From assembly GCF_025698545.1 (NCBI RefSeq), contig NC_068569.1, positions 24,986,001 to 25,050,000 on the forward strand: DNA of 64,000 nucleotides, written 5' to 3'. The notes below the pieces were generated by a model. The model worked only from the letters and a program-made list of their open reading frames with translations, had not been told where the DNA came from and made no database searches. Positions within the stretch are counted from its first letter, which is position 1, and each line of letters starts with the position of its first letter. The position numbers were made by a program, and so were the translations under genes. This document shows positions 9,992-22,445 of the stretch, in pieces. The stretch comes from Gossypium raimondii. Taxonomy: Eukaryota > Streptophyta > Magnoliopsida > Malvales > Malvaceae.

Positions 9992-12915
9992 TGTAACACC
10001 CCTTAACCGTATCCAACACCGGAATAGGTACGAGGCATTACCAAAACACATACACTTGTAAACGTATTTAACCGAGTTATAAAATTTCATCAAAATTAAA
10101 ACTTTCAAAATAATTAACATGTTTCTATAACTTTTCACAATATATCCTCAAAATATTATAATCATAATAATTAGGGCCTGCGAGACCCGATACATACTCA
10201 TGCAATTTAATGCTTCATTTCCATTTCATTCAATTCGCAATTTCTCATGCTCATAATTTAAATCATATCACTAGCAATTTCCATTTAATTCACGTACAAT
10301 TCAATGACATCAAATTCAAAACTAATACGTATTTACCATTTAACTCAATGTTTATTGATTATACCATTCAATAACACATTTATGAAATTCTCAATTTAGC
10401 AATGAAAATATCGCTTTAGTTTGAATAACAACATCGTCTGATATAAATACACTACCACTTATCCATTTACTTTAATTCTTTCGGGCCCATTTGTCACTTA
10501 CCATCCTTAATCAAATTAGGGAACGGTCACGGAAAATTGAGTACTTCACTTTCACTTTGCCATAGTATAACTATGGTCTTACGTATGATCACTTATCACT
10601 TGTCCCTGATCAGATAAGTGTAGCCACCTATCACTTTGTTTCTTGATCAGATAAGTGTAGCCACTTATCACTTTGTTTCTTGATCAGATAAGTGTAGCCA
10701 CTTATCACTTTGTCTCTTGATCAGATAAGTGTAGCTAAAGCTATTACTTATCACTTTGTCTCTTGATCAGATAAGTATAGCCGAAGCTATCACTTATCAC
10801 TTTTCACTTGTCACTTGATCAGATAAGTGTAGCCGAAGCTATCACTTATCACTTTCCACTTGTCACTTGATCAGATAAGTGTAGCTGAAGCTATCACTCA
10901 TCACTTTGTCACTTGATCAGAAGTACTCAAATCCGGCGTTCCGCTCAATTTGATCATTTATTCATATTTCAGGCTTACCAACATGTGTTAATTCATAAAC
11001 CATTCATGGTATTATTTCATGCCAAATCATATACTGAATATACCATACACACATACTATGAAACTTTATTTTCACACATGAGCTTAAACCATGACCAATA
11101 ATGCACAAAAATAAGCATCATTCATATTTCATCGTTTATGAGTTATAATCAAACATATGACCATTTATACACGAATCATTCATATATTTCCCAATTTTCC
11201 TCCTCCTCCTCTCCATTCCACATCCTTAATGTGTATAACACACTTAAACAACATTAACCATAATTTCAATATACACTAACATGTATATTCAAAGCTGTTT
11301 ATCCGAGTCAGAGTCACTAAATTATTTTTATCCAGAGCTACAGAGCTCCAAATTAAGATCCGTTAATTTTACCTGAAACTAGACTCACATATCTTCATAC
11401 CATAAAATTTTCATAATTTTGGTTCAGCCAAATAGTACAGTTTATTCTTTAAAGTTTCCCTGTTTCGCTGTCTGACAGTTCCGACCACTCTTCACTAAAA
11501 TTAATTATCTCATTGTACAGAATTCGGATGATGTTTTAGCTTGTTTCTTCTAAAATAGACTCATTAAGGATTCTAACCATATAAACTATAACTCATAATA
11601 ATTTTTTACAATTTTAATGATTTTCCAAAGTCAGAACAGGGAACCTGAATTCATTCTGACCTTGTCTCACAAAATCTATTATATCTCATGATTTACAATT
11701 CCATTGCTCACATCATTTCTTTTATAAGAAACTAGACTCAATAAGCTTTAGTTTCATATTTTATTCATCCTCTAATTCAATCTCTACAATTTTTGGTGAT
11801 TTTTCAAAGTTACACTACTGCTGCTGTCCAAAACTGCTTTAGTGCAAAATGTTGATTTCCATTTTGCCCCAAATTTCACAGTTTATACAATTCGGTCCTT
11901 TCTCAATTAACCCTCAATTAATCTAATTTTCTCAATTAGTACTTTACTAGACATTATAAGTTGTTACACAACTATTGAAATTCAGAATTTCCACATATAA
12001 CTCTATCTTCAAACTCTTTTACTATTAGGTCCCAAACATTCACTTTCTATTCAATTCTTTCAATAAAATCAGCATATGAACAATTTAAAGCTCTAATTTC
12101 ATGCTAAATCATCATATACTTCCAGCACATATTCATATCAACTTTCAACTTCTTTCATAAAATCAAAAACTAATGAATTTAACAAGTGGGCCTAGTTGTA
12201 AAAGTCATAAAAATACAAAATTTCAAGAAATAGTCAAGAATTGAACTTACTTGTAATAAAAATATGAAGAACCAGCTTGAAGAAGCCCTTCCATGGTGTT
12301 TTAGCTGATGAGAATTCAGAAAATGAAGGAAATCTAGATAATTCCACTTGGGTCCTAACTTTATTAAGCAAATTTTGCAATTTTCCAATTTTGCCCTTAA
12401 TTCTCCTTACTTTCTTGCTGATTTCATGCCTCTGTTGTCCAGCCCAAATAGACCTTGGGTCTATTTGTCTTTTAAGCCCTCTTCCTTTTATCATTTAAGC
12501 TATTTAATCATTTCCCAAAATTTTGCATTTGTTATAATTTAGTCCTTTTGTTCAATTAATTATCGAACTTTAAAATTTCTTAACTAAACTTTAATACTAA
12601 CTTTTAACACTCCATAAATATTTATAAAAATATTTATGGCTCAGTTTAAAATCCCGAGGTCTTGATACCTCATTTCGATTCTAATTATTTTAATATTTAT
12701 TTCTAGTGCACTATTCACTATTTCAAAAATTTTCCTAACTTCATATTTAACTTATACTTACTAAATTAATAATATTTTCTACCCATTTGTCGAATTTAGT
12801 GATCTCGAATCACCGTTCCGACACCTCTGAAAATTCAAGCCATTACATTTTTTTTTCGTCGGATTTGTGGTCCCGAAACCACTGTTCCGACTAAGCCTAA
12901 AATCGGGCTATTACA
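9992..12915 (-). mobile_element. Solo LTR (family A1) nested in the A2 LTR
   Basis: It is 2924 bp. On the plus strand it runs TGTAACACCCCTTAACCG...GGGCTATTACA with exact TSDs CCATA. Read on the minus strand, its start (TGTAATAGCCCGATTTTAGG then GGAACAGTGGTTTCGGGACC) parallels the starts of the other family A LTRs. It shares CCATAGTATAACTATGG (about 10561-10577) with the LTR at 30910-33892, so both belong to the same subfamily. No internal retrotransposon genes are present. Confidence 0.9.
10608..10925. repeat. Tandem array of GATAAGT...ACTTATC hairpin units
   Basis: TGATCAGATAAGT recurs with starts near 10608, 10644, 10682, 10719, 10764, 10817, 10869 and, in part, 10915. The spacing is therefore 36 to 53 bp. 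Early units contain GATAAGTGTAGCCACTTATC, a 7-bp stem with a 6-nt loop. Later units have a GAAGCTATC insertion. Confidence 0.9.
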
Positions 12916-12920
12916 CCATA

Positions 12921-13150
12921 TATCGAAAAGTTCAAGCGAGCCAATATCGGGAAGCTTAGGAGAGCCATTAACGGGAAGCTTACAAAGAGCCTTTAATTAG
13001 GAAGCTCCAAATAGCCATATAACAGGGCGCTCATAAGAGCTGCAGTGTGCCCACAACACATGCAGGATCACAACTGATTGGGATGCTCCGAAGAGCTATT
13101 AACGGGAAGTTCACAAGAACCATATAACGGGAAGCTCGAGAGGGCTAATA
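12921..13150. repeat. GGAAGCTC...GAGCC tandem array, right part
   Basis: This continues the array at 9838-9986. Units include GGGAAGCTTAGGAGAGCCAT and GGGAAGCTTACAAAGAGCC, plus a duplicated ACAACACATGCAGGATCACAA-type segment near 13053 and 13181. Confidence 0.75.
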
Positions 13151-14407
13151 ATGGGACTTTCTTTCAAGTTCTGGTGTGTCCGCAACATATGCAGGATCAC
13201 AATCAATACGGGAAATCTTGTATCCATCGAATTTCATTTATTCAATCGGAACTTGATGTTTGTTAGACATTGTCGGATATAATATTAATTTCATATTCAT
13301 AGCAAAAATACAATTACATACACAACATTCAATCCAAGCATATAAATATACACAATTTAGTTACACAAACATACTTTGACAAGTGTTCGTGTACACAAAA
13401 TCTACTAATCCGACACTTTTTCTTTTCCACGACCTAACTTCGTTTTTGAGTTAACCGGATCTATACGAGTGAATTTAACGTCAATTTAATACAATTCATA
13501 TTCAATTCAATTAAATTCACATCTTAGGAAAAATTACCATTTTACCCCTTTGCTTTTAATTAATTTTAATTTCGTCCCTAGGCTCAGAAAATGAAATTCA
13601 TGCAATTTAATCATTATTCTAGGCCTGGCCAATTTTTACATGTAACATTTTCAGCCCATTTAATTCATAAAATTTAGAAATTTTTTCATAAATTTTACAT
13701 ATTTACAATGTAGTCCCTAAATCACAATTTCATCAAAATTCACTTTTCAAAAGTTATTTATCTATTAACAACCTTTCATTTTCTACCATAAATTTCATAA
13801 TTCATGCATATTCATCCATGGAAAACCCTAGTACTTTGATAATTTTACAAATTAATCCCCGAGATAGCTAAATTAAGATTTTACGATCTCAGAAATATAA
13901 AAATTACTAAAAACGGGACAAGAATTCATACCTAATTGAGTCAAAACAACTTCCTTGAACTCAACACCCAAAAAATAGGGTTTCCATGTCTTTTAATTGG
14001 GACAGATGATATAAAATGATGATATTAGATATTTATTTTATTTATCATCTTTTATTTATTTACTTTCCAATTTAGTCATTTTCTTTTCTTAAATTTCCAT
14101 AGATGAATCATCATACTTATATACTAACTCCTCTTAATGGTCTATTTACCATATAAGGACCTCAAATTTTGAATTCCATAGCTATTTGATCCCTTTAGCT
14201 ACTAGAATTCAACTTTGGCATTTTATGCAATTTGGTCCTTTCCATCTAATTGAACATGAAATCAGTAAAATTTTCTTAACAAAATTTTTATACGATGTTC
14301 TTATCATACGGTAAACCATAAAATAATCTTAAAATAATTTTTTTTACGGACTCGAGTTTGTGGTCCCGAAACCATTGTTCCAGTTTCATTGAAAACATGC
14401 TGTTACA

Positions 14408-15110
14408 ATAGTTGGCCTGGTCACATTTATTAAAACATATTACACAGAGAGTTTTCACACAGAACTAATGAAAACAACAAGCATAGGTCAAAATGACAGT
14501 ACACGGACTCCACCAAGGTTATATGAAGTTAAATGTAATCTTGACGCGATTTTTGACAAGTGCGTACTTAGTTCAATGACTGGAATAATTTTTAGAGATA
14601 ACGAGGGGTATATCCTGGCATCTTGTACTTACGCGAACAATTATGTGGCCAACGCAACTACCGCTGAGGCGAGAGCCTGCTTACAATCGATGGCAGTGGC
14701 TGAACAACTAGGGTTCCAAAGATTGGTGGTGAAGTTGAAAGTTATTAAAAAAGCTCGGTCAATAGGGGAGGATAGATCGAGCATAGATGTGATTGTAAAA
14801 TAAGTAAAAGAAAGGGCACAAAGATTTAAACGATTTACCTATTGTTTTGTGGGTCGATCGGTGAACCATGCAGCCCATACGATGGCTGATGAGGGAAAAT
14901 AATGGTCATCGCTGAGGATTTGGGTTGAGGAGGTGTCTTCAATAGTAGTAGTGGCGGCTGAGGAAGACAGAAAGTCTTGAAGATGAGGAGGAAATGGGTT
15001 TTAATGACTCCAACGGTTTCAGTTTCTTCAAAGTTCCATCGTGAATACTAAGGGTAATGAATCATTGGGGATGGACGATGGCAGTAGAGAAGCTATTGAG
15101 GGATGACAGA
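14408..15110 (+). pseudogene. LINE RNase H (RVT_3-type) region, right part
   Basis: After the right TSD (14408-14412) the LINE frame resumes in phase: GT at 8335-8336 joins T at 14413 to complete a codon. An open stretch at 14468-14803 encodes TGIIFRDNEGYILASC, TAEARACLQSMAVAEQLGF and RLVVKLK. This is the RNase H-like domain found at the C-terminus of plant LINE polyproteins. The catalytic Asp expected in CNLDAIFDK (normally a D-G-A-F/W pattern) is followed by Ala, not Gly. The frame breaks after 14803, then RSVNHAAHTMADEGK is visible at about 14855-14900. Confidence 0.85.
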
Positions 15111-15559
15111 GAGATTGAACTATTTTTTTCTTTTAAATTTGTGTTTTGGTTTTCTATTTTGCTTTATTTTTTTCTAGTGGATTTTTTGGGGGTTATTGAA
15201 TGACTGTTGATTTTGCTTTAATTGTCAGTTAAAGTCTTTTTAGGTTTTCGGTAAGATTTTACTTTTCTTTAATTAGGGGACAGTCACAATCTATTTTGGT
15301 TATAGCATTCGTGTGACACGTGTAACGCATGCAGTCATGCAATTATTTTACTTGGTAATGGCATCCTTTCATTTTTCAGTCAAAAAAAGTGATGGTTAAA
15401 ATGGTACAAGAACTTTTTGAGTGGGAATGTTTTTCTTTTCCTTTTGGAGCTTTAATCTTCGGTTGAAAATTGAGGTGAGAGTGTGGTGAGATGTTGCAAA
15501 TGCATCTCACCATTAATGATCCAAATAAAAAAAAAAAGAGTAAAAAAACATATGCTCAT
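15111..15559. other. Probable LINE 3' tail and AT-rich flank
   Basis: T-rich sequence with no gene. The LINE 3' end and its TSD are not resolved. Confidence 0.4.
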
Positions 15560-16740
15560 CATCTTCACTAATGATAATTAACAATTCAAAGAAGTACTAA
15601 GTGTATCATCAAGTTTGCTTTTTTCTTTTTCAATTAGTAAAAAGTATTTTCTTTGATTTTTTCAACAACTTTTGATTATTTTCTTTAAGCATGAAATTCT
15701 CCTCAACTACCTTTATGTTAATGTTACATTGTTGATCCCACTTGTCAAGCATGTTTTTGCAATTTTTTTCTTATGTGCTCATCATTTTCATCATTCTCAC
15801 TCGACAAGTATTCATCTCTTCAAGTCATATTAGAAAACTTAATTTTCATAGTGTTTGTACACTCAACTTGTATGTTCCCAAATCCCTCACAGTAGTAACA
15901 TTGAATACCTTTCTTCTATTCTCTAAACTCATCATCTATGGCAATGGATTTCTCTATAACTTTTATTGGCAACACATCCTCTTTCACTACTCCTATTCCT
16001 TCTAATAAATTTCTTGATTGCTTGATTGAAATTTTTGGTAAGAAGGGCTAGTTGCTCTAGAAAGTTCTCAACAGTAATTTCAGCATCAATTTAAAGTAAA
16101 GATACAATGTTTGAAGTTAGGTTTTTTCTCTAAGTTGACTTTATCCTTTCTGATTTCCTCCAAATTACCTTTGAAGGTTAGAGGTGATCTAATCAACTAA
16201 TCGGTTCTCATAGAGTTGTTGTCTTTTGCCTCCTCAATGATTGCCATTTTGATGGAAATTCTTTCTAGAAGAGGTCTAAGATCCTTGAGCGCACTTTGCA
16301 TTTGAATATTTCACACTAAATGTAAAAACTGAAATAGTGATATTATATAGCTTAGCATAAAAAAAAGAGAGTATTATCCTCATAAATTCTTACATTTCGA
16401 ACATAGTAGTTAACATTTAGATATTTGACTACTCCCTATTGTCCAACCTTCATAAGAAGAAACACACTTGGAAATACGCCTGAACTTCATGAGGACCTAT
16501 CACATTAAAGATTACATTTAAGGCCTTTGAGTTGTAGCTAGTTGTTCTGTCTTCTTCAAGTGAACATATTCTTTCAGGCTTAGGAGAGCAAACTCTATTG
16601 GCTTTAGTAATGAAGAGTTTCTTGTTAGAAAATAATTTAGAAATTATGTCAGATTTGCACACAACAATTTTTAAAAAAAATCTAAAACAAACTTTTGTTG
16701 TGAAATCTAAAATAATAAATCTGATCAAATAATCACTTGT
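15560..16740 (-). pseudogene. LTR-retrotransposon gag remnant with degenerate zinc knuckle
   Basis: On the minus strand, 16450-16728 carries an N-terminal gag-like stretch (SLEEDRTTSYNSKALNVIF). About 15970-16330 has a middle region with many stops. About 15855-15906 encodes CYYCEGFGNIQVEC, a CCHC zinc knuckle in which the His is Asn. An acidic tail (SSENDENDE) and a lysine-rich coiled stretch follow at about 15600-15800, the usual order in plant UBN2-type gag proteins. Frames shift several times. No pol region was found nearby. Confidence 0.6.
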
Positions 16741-17192
16741 GTATTGAGGCCTTTAAGAGATGTCCTTGTTGTAATACTCCTTTGTGAAGGTACTCTAACT
16801 TTTTGATCAACCCAAAGTAAAATTTGAACTCTTTAGACTTTCAACAAATTGATATTTTCTACTATTCTCAAACTTACGTTTGCTTAGAGAGTAAACTCTA
16901 ACTTAAATAACTAAATACATCACAAAATCGAGACTTTCCCTTCAAAAAGCCCTTTACGCAAACCTTTATAATTGAATCCAAAAATTTCAACTCTCTAAAT
17001 ACAAATTATAATTACTCCTAATCTAAAATCAAAAAGAATTTATTTGAGTATAAGAAAATTACTCAAATAAAATACTCCTTAATTTTGTGGAGTTTTCCTT
17101 TAATAGTTGATAGTTAAATTTTAACTAAACATGTGTATTTATAAAAGAATTTATATAAGAACTTAATTTCCTTTCAAAGTTCTAAATTAATT
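16741..17192. other. AT-rich intergenic sequence
   Basis: No gene or clear repeat boundary seen. Confidence 0.4.
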
Positions 17193-17355
17193 TAGGGGTG
17201 AGCAAAACTCGATTTGATTTAATTTTTTTTTGAATTCTAAGTTAATCAAATCGAGTTATTCAAGCAACTCGAATTACTTCGAGTTTGAATCGAGTTGAAT
17301 TTTATAGTTTGAATAACTTGAATAATTCAGTTATTCAAATAACATATTGGTTTAT
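17193..17355. mobile_element. Truncated MITE related to the element at 23403
   Basis: It starts TAGGGGTGAGCAAAACTCGA and shows the same (A)ACTCGA and GAGTTGAATTTTA landmarks as 23403-23530. It is cut at 17355, where a family B LTR end begins; the other half was not found. Confidence 0.65.
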
Positions 17356-18760
17356 TGTAACCTTCCTAACTTGGTCTGGACGTTATGACCAGATTGAGAA
17401 GGCTACATTAGCCACCAGAATGGCTAAGAAGACTAACTAACCTTTAAAAAAAAAAAACTACCCCGTCTAAATTTAAGAAAATCGTGGTTTTTACTTTGAG
17501 TTGGGTTAAAACCTTCAAGTCATCTATACTTTAGGATTCATTTTATTGTTAATAGTGATGTTTTAGTAAAACCATTGCGTAATGAATTTATTTTGTAAAA
17601 CTCATGGTAATATAATGCAGTGGAAAATCAACAATTATGTTAGATTTTACTTAAACAAAATAACATGCAATTACCGATTATTAAATTCAAACTACTACTC
17701 GAATGAATAATACATGCATAAAAATCCCAAACCAAAAACTACCAAGCCACAATCCAAATAACAAAATTACAACCCTAACCAGTGAAAAACTTTATTGGAA
17801 ATTATTTTAAAAATAAAGTAGTTTGAAGCCAGAAGGTTCGTCTACATGTTGGGTCCAATCCTAATCTCGAGCATTACTTGAGAAGTTTAAAACTAGAGAG
17901 GTAAGCTTAAGGAAGCTCAGTGTGAGTCAAAATTACAGAACATCATATAATCATTCATATCGAATATAACAGTCAACGTTACCCATCTATACCGTTGCAT
18001 AGCAATATTAAATTAGTGTATGAGCATGTTATGTTGCACAATGCAAAGGAAAAGGTTCCTACCTAACCATTTGCCACACACCATGAGTTCTCCAAAACTC
18101 GTCTACCGAACTCCAAACAGTGCTAGACGAAACTCGATGTGGATAAACCACAAATAATAGTAAAGTAAGTAAACTGCCGGTAAAAATGCAGTCAAGTTGC
18201 CAGTAATGTGGACTAGCCACCAGTATTGCAAACAAGATGCTAGTAATGCGATTAAATTGCCCAATCTCCTCGGTACCCCGATGCGGTGCACTAAGAACAA
18301 TATTGCAGACTTTAAATACCATTAGTACTCCACGGAACTCCTTTGTCAACCATAAAAACCTATCCCATGCAAATGCAATATGTCATGCAATCAGTAAACA
18401 CATCATGTTTCCAATAATAATTTCGGTACAATGAAATGCTTAACATGCATATCAATAAACAATATTGGTGTATGCCTTGCTTACCTTTCATTTAATAGTA
18501 ACAATGGCATGCGCACATGCTTTCCATATAGTCAATATCACATATGGTATGTAATTTAAATACATATAAGCTCAATGTCAATCATGGCATACTACATACA
18601 TATCAATCAATGGTTCAAAAATTCAATATGTTATACATGAATTCAACACACAATTTTCACCACAAATTATAACACAAAATAATACATTACATACAACTCG
18701 TACACAATTCAATCAGTCCCAACAAAGCCTTCTACAATTGGGCTTCCTATTTAAATATGT
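17356..18760 (-). mobile_element. Family B LTR, one defined end
   Basis: It begins TGTAACCTTCCTAAC then TACATTAGCCACCAGAATGG, matching the start at 29384 (TGTAACCTTCCCAACCCGG, TACATTAGCCACCGAAGTG). Downstream, GGAAGCTCAGTGTGAGT corresponds to GAAGCTCAACGTGAGT near 29857. By comparison with related LTRs the orientation is minus. The other end is not resolved and appears lost or overrun by different repeat sequence near 18760. Confidence 0.6.
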
Positions 18761-20880
18761 ATTGATGGTTGTCGAGGCCACCAAATATAAATTTCTATGC
18801 TCTAACTAAACTAAACAATAGTTTAGAGAAGTAAGGTCAATCCCACAGGGATTAGGATTCCTAATTTCATTTTTTACGTAACCAGATTCTGTGGTCGTGG
18901 CAATTGTCGTGCCCACGACTTGTAACATGTTATGCTGAAAAATAAAACAGACATGTTTTAGTTGATTAGGGTTTAAAATATGGGAATAAATAGAACAAAA
19001 TAATAGTTGAATTATAAATTCAAAATAAAATTAAATAATTGAAATTAAATTACATAATCAAATATGTGAATTTTTAGCCTTAGACTTGATATATTCTAGA
19101 CTCGATTTGATCCTTGAAAGTGAATTTTTCTTTTCAAACGGTAAGTTGGTTATAGTGATTAAAAACTCATTAACCACCAACTCTTCCTTGTGTAGTTGAT
19201 TTCAGGATGTCCTACAAACTAACCATTACTGATTAGGTCGTTTAAATCTGATCATTATGTCCCTTGACGAAATCCAACTGGCATTTTCCCACCTGGAAAT
19301 GCCAATTTGTTTGTGGGAACCCAAATGCGGCAGACAACTCTAATCTAATCACGCTTTTTGAGTTGAAACTGAATTAACTTTAAGGGACGATTGTAACTAT
19401 CCCATATTCTAGAGAGATAATGAATATCGTGTTGTAAGGTTTTAGTACGGGTTCATTTCTCACAATTCTTGACAAGAATAATAACTGACCTAAAGTTAAA
19501 TGTAGATTAGTTGAGCATGAAATTAATCATACTTAATTGGATTATGAGAGTGGACTTCAATGAAAGATAATATGTAAAGAAGGGAGATGACTAAAAGAGC
19601 AATTGCACCAAAGTATAAAAAGCGGAAAGAAATGGTAGAATGCTTGACGCAAGAATATGCTAATCGTCTTTTTAAATTCAAGTGTGTTCTAATGCCAAAA
19701 TTGCAAGCCTTTATGTACACCCCTCAAAGAGCCAATTTTACATGATTTATGCCTAAAATTATGCTTAACAACCAACCGCTAAATCAGAATTTTCTAAATA
19801 TAAAATTTGTCTAAGTCAAAAAGTCTAATATTTTTATCAGCCCAAAAATAATTCAAAAAATTTCAATTCAACCCCCAACTTGCTTTTTGTTCCAATTTAT
19901 CCCGATTTTTGCTTGTTTTTGAACTTTGACACTCCAATTGCATCCTTGATAAAATTTAAGCAAGAAAACACAAGCTTAGTAGTATTCTATTAAAAAATTG
20001 ACCAAAATTAGGTACATTAAACAGACAAAATTAGCTTGCTATTAGTACCTTACTTGACACTCCATTTATTAGTAATTAGGCTATTTGGTCATGCCAAAAC
20101 CATTAAGGATAACTACCATTTTAAAACATATTTTAAAATTTTAAGACTAACTTAGCAAAAAGAAAGACCCACACCTTAATTCGCAATCCACAGCACAAAC
20201 CCAAAAATTCGCAACTCCAAAATATAGATCTAGACTATTAATTTGCCATAATTTGATATGTCAAATTAGCCTTCCCCGTACACCTAATAAGCTTGTTTCC
20301 AAGCAAATTAGTATCTTTTTCGTGGTTTTAGGATTTCAACTTAATAAGTGGAAATATCTCATTTTACTAGTTTTTGAGACCTAAAATTGGCCAATTGTGC
20401 CATTGGAGGCCCTAAGATTCTTTTGAGTGTTATAGGTGCTTATCGAAGTCCCAAAACTATGCAAAACTATCACCAAAGGAAGGGGTATTGTGACATCGAA
20501 GCACGAGAGTCACGATACCCACTCAAAGACCTTGATGAAGACCACCTACAGTGGTATCACGATATCCACTTGCCTTGGAAGGCCCTATTTGAAGACTGTC
20601 GACGGTGTTGTGACATCCACACTTGGGTATAGCAATACCCTTTCGTGAGGGGACAAAAAATCACGCAAAGGGTAGTCTTTGTCCAATTGAAGCACCAATA
20701 ATTGAAGGCTCGTTCTAGGGCATTTTGAGCACAAGAATTGGGTCAGAATAGCTGCTATATTAGCCAAAATTTGGTTGAAAGAGAATAGAGCCCCAATAAA
20801 GCCACATTAGGGTAGTTTTAACTTAGGTTTCTCTTTAGTTTTCTTTGTAGTTTTCTTTTTTTTTTCCTAAGGTTTTTAGT
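18761..20880. mobile_element. Repeat block resembling another LTR family (ends unresolved)
   Basis: It contains GGTCAATCCCACAGGGATTAGG (about 18836) and a GGTATTGTGACATCG...TCACGATACCC-rich segment (20470-20640), features I associate with a dispersed plant LTR family. There are no coding domains. The boundaries are approximate and no TSD was found. Confidence 0.35.
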
Positions 20881-20883
20881 TTT

Positions 20884-21031
20884 ATCTTCTTCCTAAGTTT
20901 AGATTTAGTTTTTCCTTTACTTTCTTGTTGTTCGTCTTGTTCTTGTAGTAGTTAAGTTAGGTAACATTGTTGGTAGGGTTTATTTATATCTTCTTCCTAA
21001 GTTTAGATTTAGTTTTTCCTTTACTTTCTTG
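20884..21031. repeat. 44-bp direct repeat, two identical copies
   Basis: 20884-20927 and 20988-21031 are identical (starting ATCTTCTTCCTAAGTTTAGA), separated by 60 bp. Confidence 0.9.
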
Positions 21032-21049
21032 ATATTGCTTAAAATATTT

Positions 21050-21372
21050 CTGAATTAACTCAATTAAAACTAGATTGAATATCACTTTTTCACCGTTAGG
21101 TTATAATTAAAATTTGAGAAATAAATATGTAAGTTAGAAATTAACTGAGTTTTAAAAAGATAATCACCGTTACAAGAAAAATGTTAAATTTAATCAGATT
21201 AGCTAACTCATGAGTTTTTTTCTTTCTAAAAATAGGCTACTTTTTCTTCTTAAATAAACAAATGTTTTAAAATGACTATTTTACAGACTCTGATAGCTTA
21301 CTGGACCATTTTGGTGGCTAATGTAAGCTTTCGATTTCAGGCCTAGCGTCTAGGTTGGGTTGGGAGGTTACA
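21050..21372 (+). mobile_element. Family B LTR end in opposite orientation
   Basis: It ends GGGTTGGGAGGTTACA at 21372. The reverse complement (TGTAACCTCCCAACCC, CTAGACG, TACATTAGCCACCAAAATGG) matches the start at 17356. The inner limit is uncertain. Confidence 0.6.
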
Positions 21373-21779
21373 GAAAATCTCTTGCCCCCAAAGCTTACCC
21401 CATCCCTACCCCATTTAACAAAATCATATCATAATTAAGATTCATAGGTTGCTTTAGATATAACTTTTTTTAACATATAAATTTCTATTTAGTACATATT
21501 TATATAAAAAAAAGTAAATATGAAAACTTAGTTCATGATAAAGTTAATTGTTTGGTTTAATATTGTAGACTTAATTTAAGAAGTAAATTTTTTGTCAAGA
21601 TTTAACTCACTAACTAAACTGGAGTGTTGTTAAAATCGGATCAGATTGATTGAATCGAAAATTAGTTGATATATCAATTCGAACAAAGGGATTGAACTAG
21701 CTTCTGAGCAAATTGCTCGAGCTTGATAAAGAATTGGAAATTGGGATAGATTGTCAATGATGGAATTGATCAGTGGTAG
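21373..21779. other. AT-rich intergenic sequence
   Basis: No gene seen. Confidence 0.4.
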
Positions 21780-22098
21780 ATCTTGAGACTAAGTTTTGCG
21801 GGAACCTAATTAAAATTTTCAAAATCTCTAAGAGTTTAATGAGAATTCTTTTAAAAAAATTTTGGGGGGACTAATTTAAATTTTTTGTCAGATTAATGAG
21901 AATTTCAAAAAACTTTAAGAGAACTTAATTAAAATTTTCAAAAAGAAAAATAGGTATAATGAGAAGTTTTAAAAATTTTGGTGGGACTAATTAAAATTTT
22001 CTAAAAGTTTTGAGGGAGAAATGTAATATTTTCAATAATTTAGGCCTTAATTATTTTTTAATGGAGAAATGAAATTTTTTCAAAATTTTGGGGGGCCA
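21780..22098. repeat. Degenerate tandem repeat, about 90-bp units
   Basis: About four diverged units of the type GGGGACTAATTAAAATTTTC...GAGAATT are present. A similar unit in reverse orientation is at about 39385-39610. Confidence 0.55.
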
Positions 22099-22276
22099 AG
22101 GTTGCCCTGTCCATCATTATGATCCGCATCTGGAACCAATTAAATTAGTTTAATTTTTAAATAATTTTTAATTAATTAATTATTTATGATTGAATTGACT
22201 TTGGGACCTCTTTGCTTGGATTGGCATATTAACGAATTCTTGATCCAATCCGACTAGTTAATACGATCAAGTTACA

Positions 22277-22445
22277 AAAACATTATAATTTATTGAGTTG
22301 AATTTTTAAAAAAACTACCTCTTAAAGTAAATCTACAGTATTAAACCAAATAATTAGCTAGTTTGTTTAAGTTCCAAAAACATTATAATTTATTGAGTTG
22401 AATTTTAACAGAAAAAAATTGACTCTTAAATTAAATCTACAATAT
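22277..22445. repeat. Direct duplication of about 70 bp
   Basis: AAAAACATTATAATTTATTG then AGTTGAATTTT and a (T)CTTAAANTAAATCTACANTATTA block occur at about 22276 and again at about 22376. Confidence 0.65.

Larger units (their letters stand above)
8337..14407 (-). mobile_element. Solo LTR (family A2) inserted in the LINE and itself interrupted
   Basis: On the plus strand it begins TGTAACACCCCTAACCC and ends TGTTACA, with exact 5-bp TSDs (ATAGT). The terminal sequences are the reverse complement of those of the LTRs at 30910 and 34341, so it lies on the minus strand. Without the nested insertion it is 3142 bp. No internal domain, primer-binding site or second LTR is present, so it is a solo LTR left by recombination. 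It contains a CACACGG-rich array (8575-8905) and an AGCTC-type palindromic array (about 9838-9986 and 12921-13150) split by the nested element. Confidence 0.9.

Noticed and set aside
10608..10925. Regularly spaced repeats that could suggest a CRISPR array
   Set aside because: Unit spacing varies, spacers are not unique, units are hairpins inside a plant LTR, and no cas genes exist.
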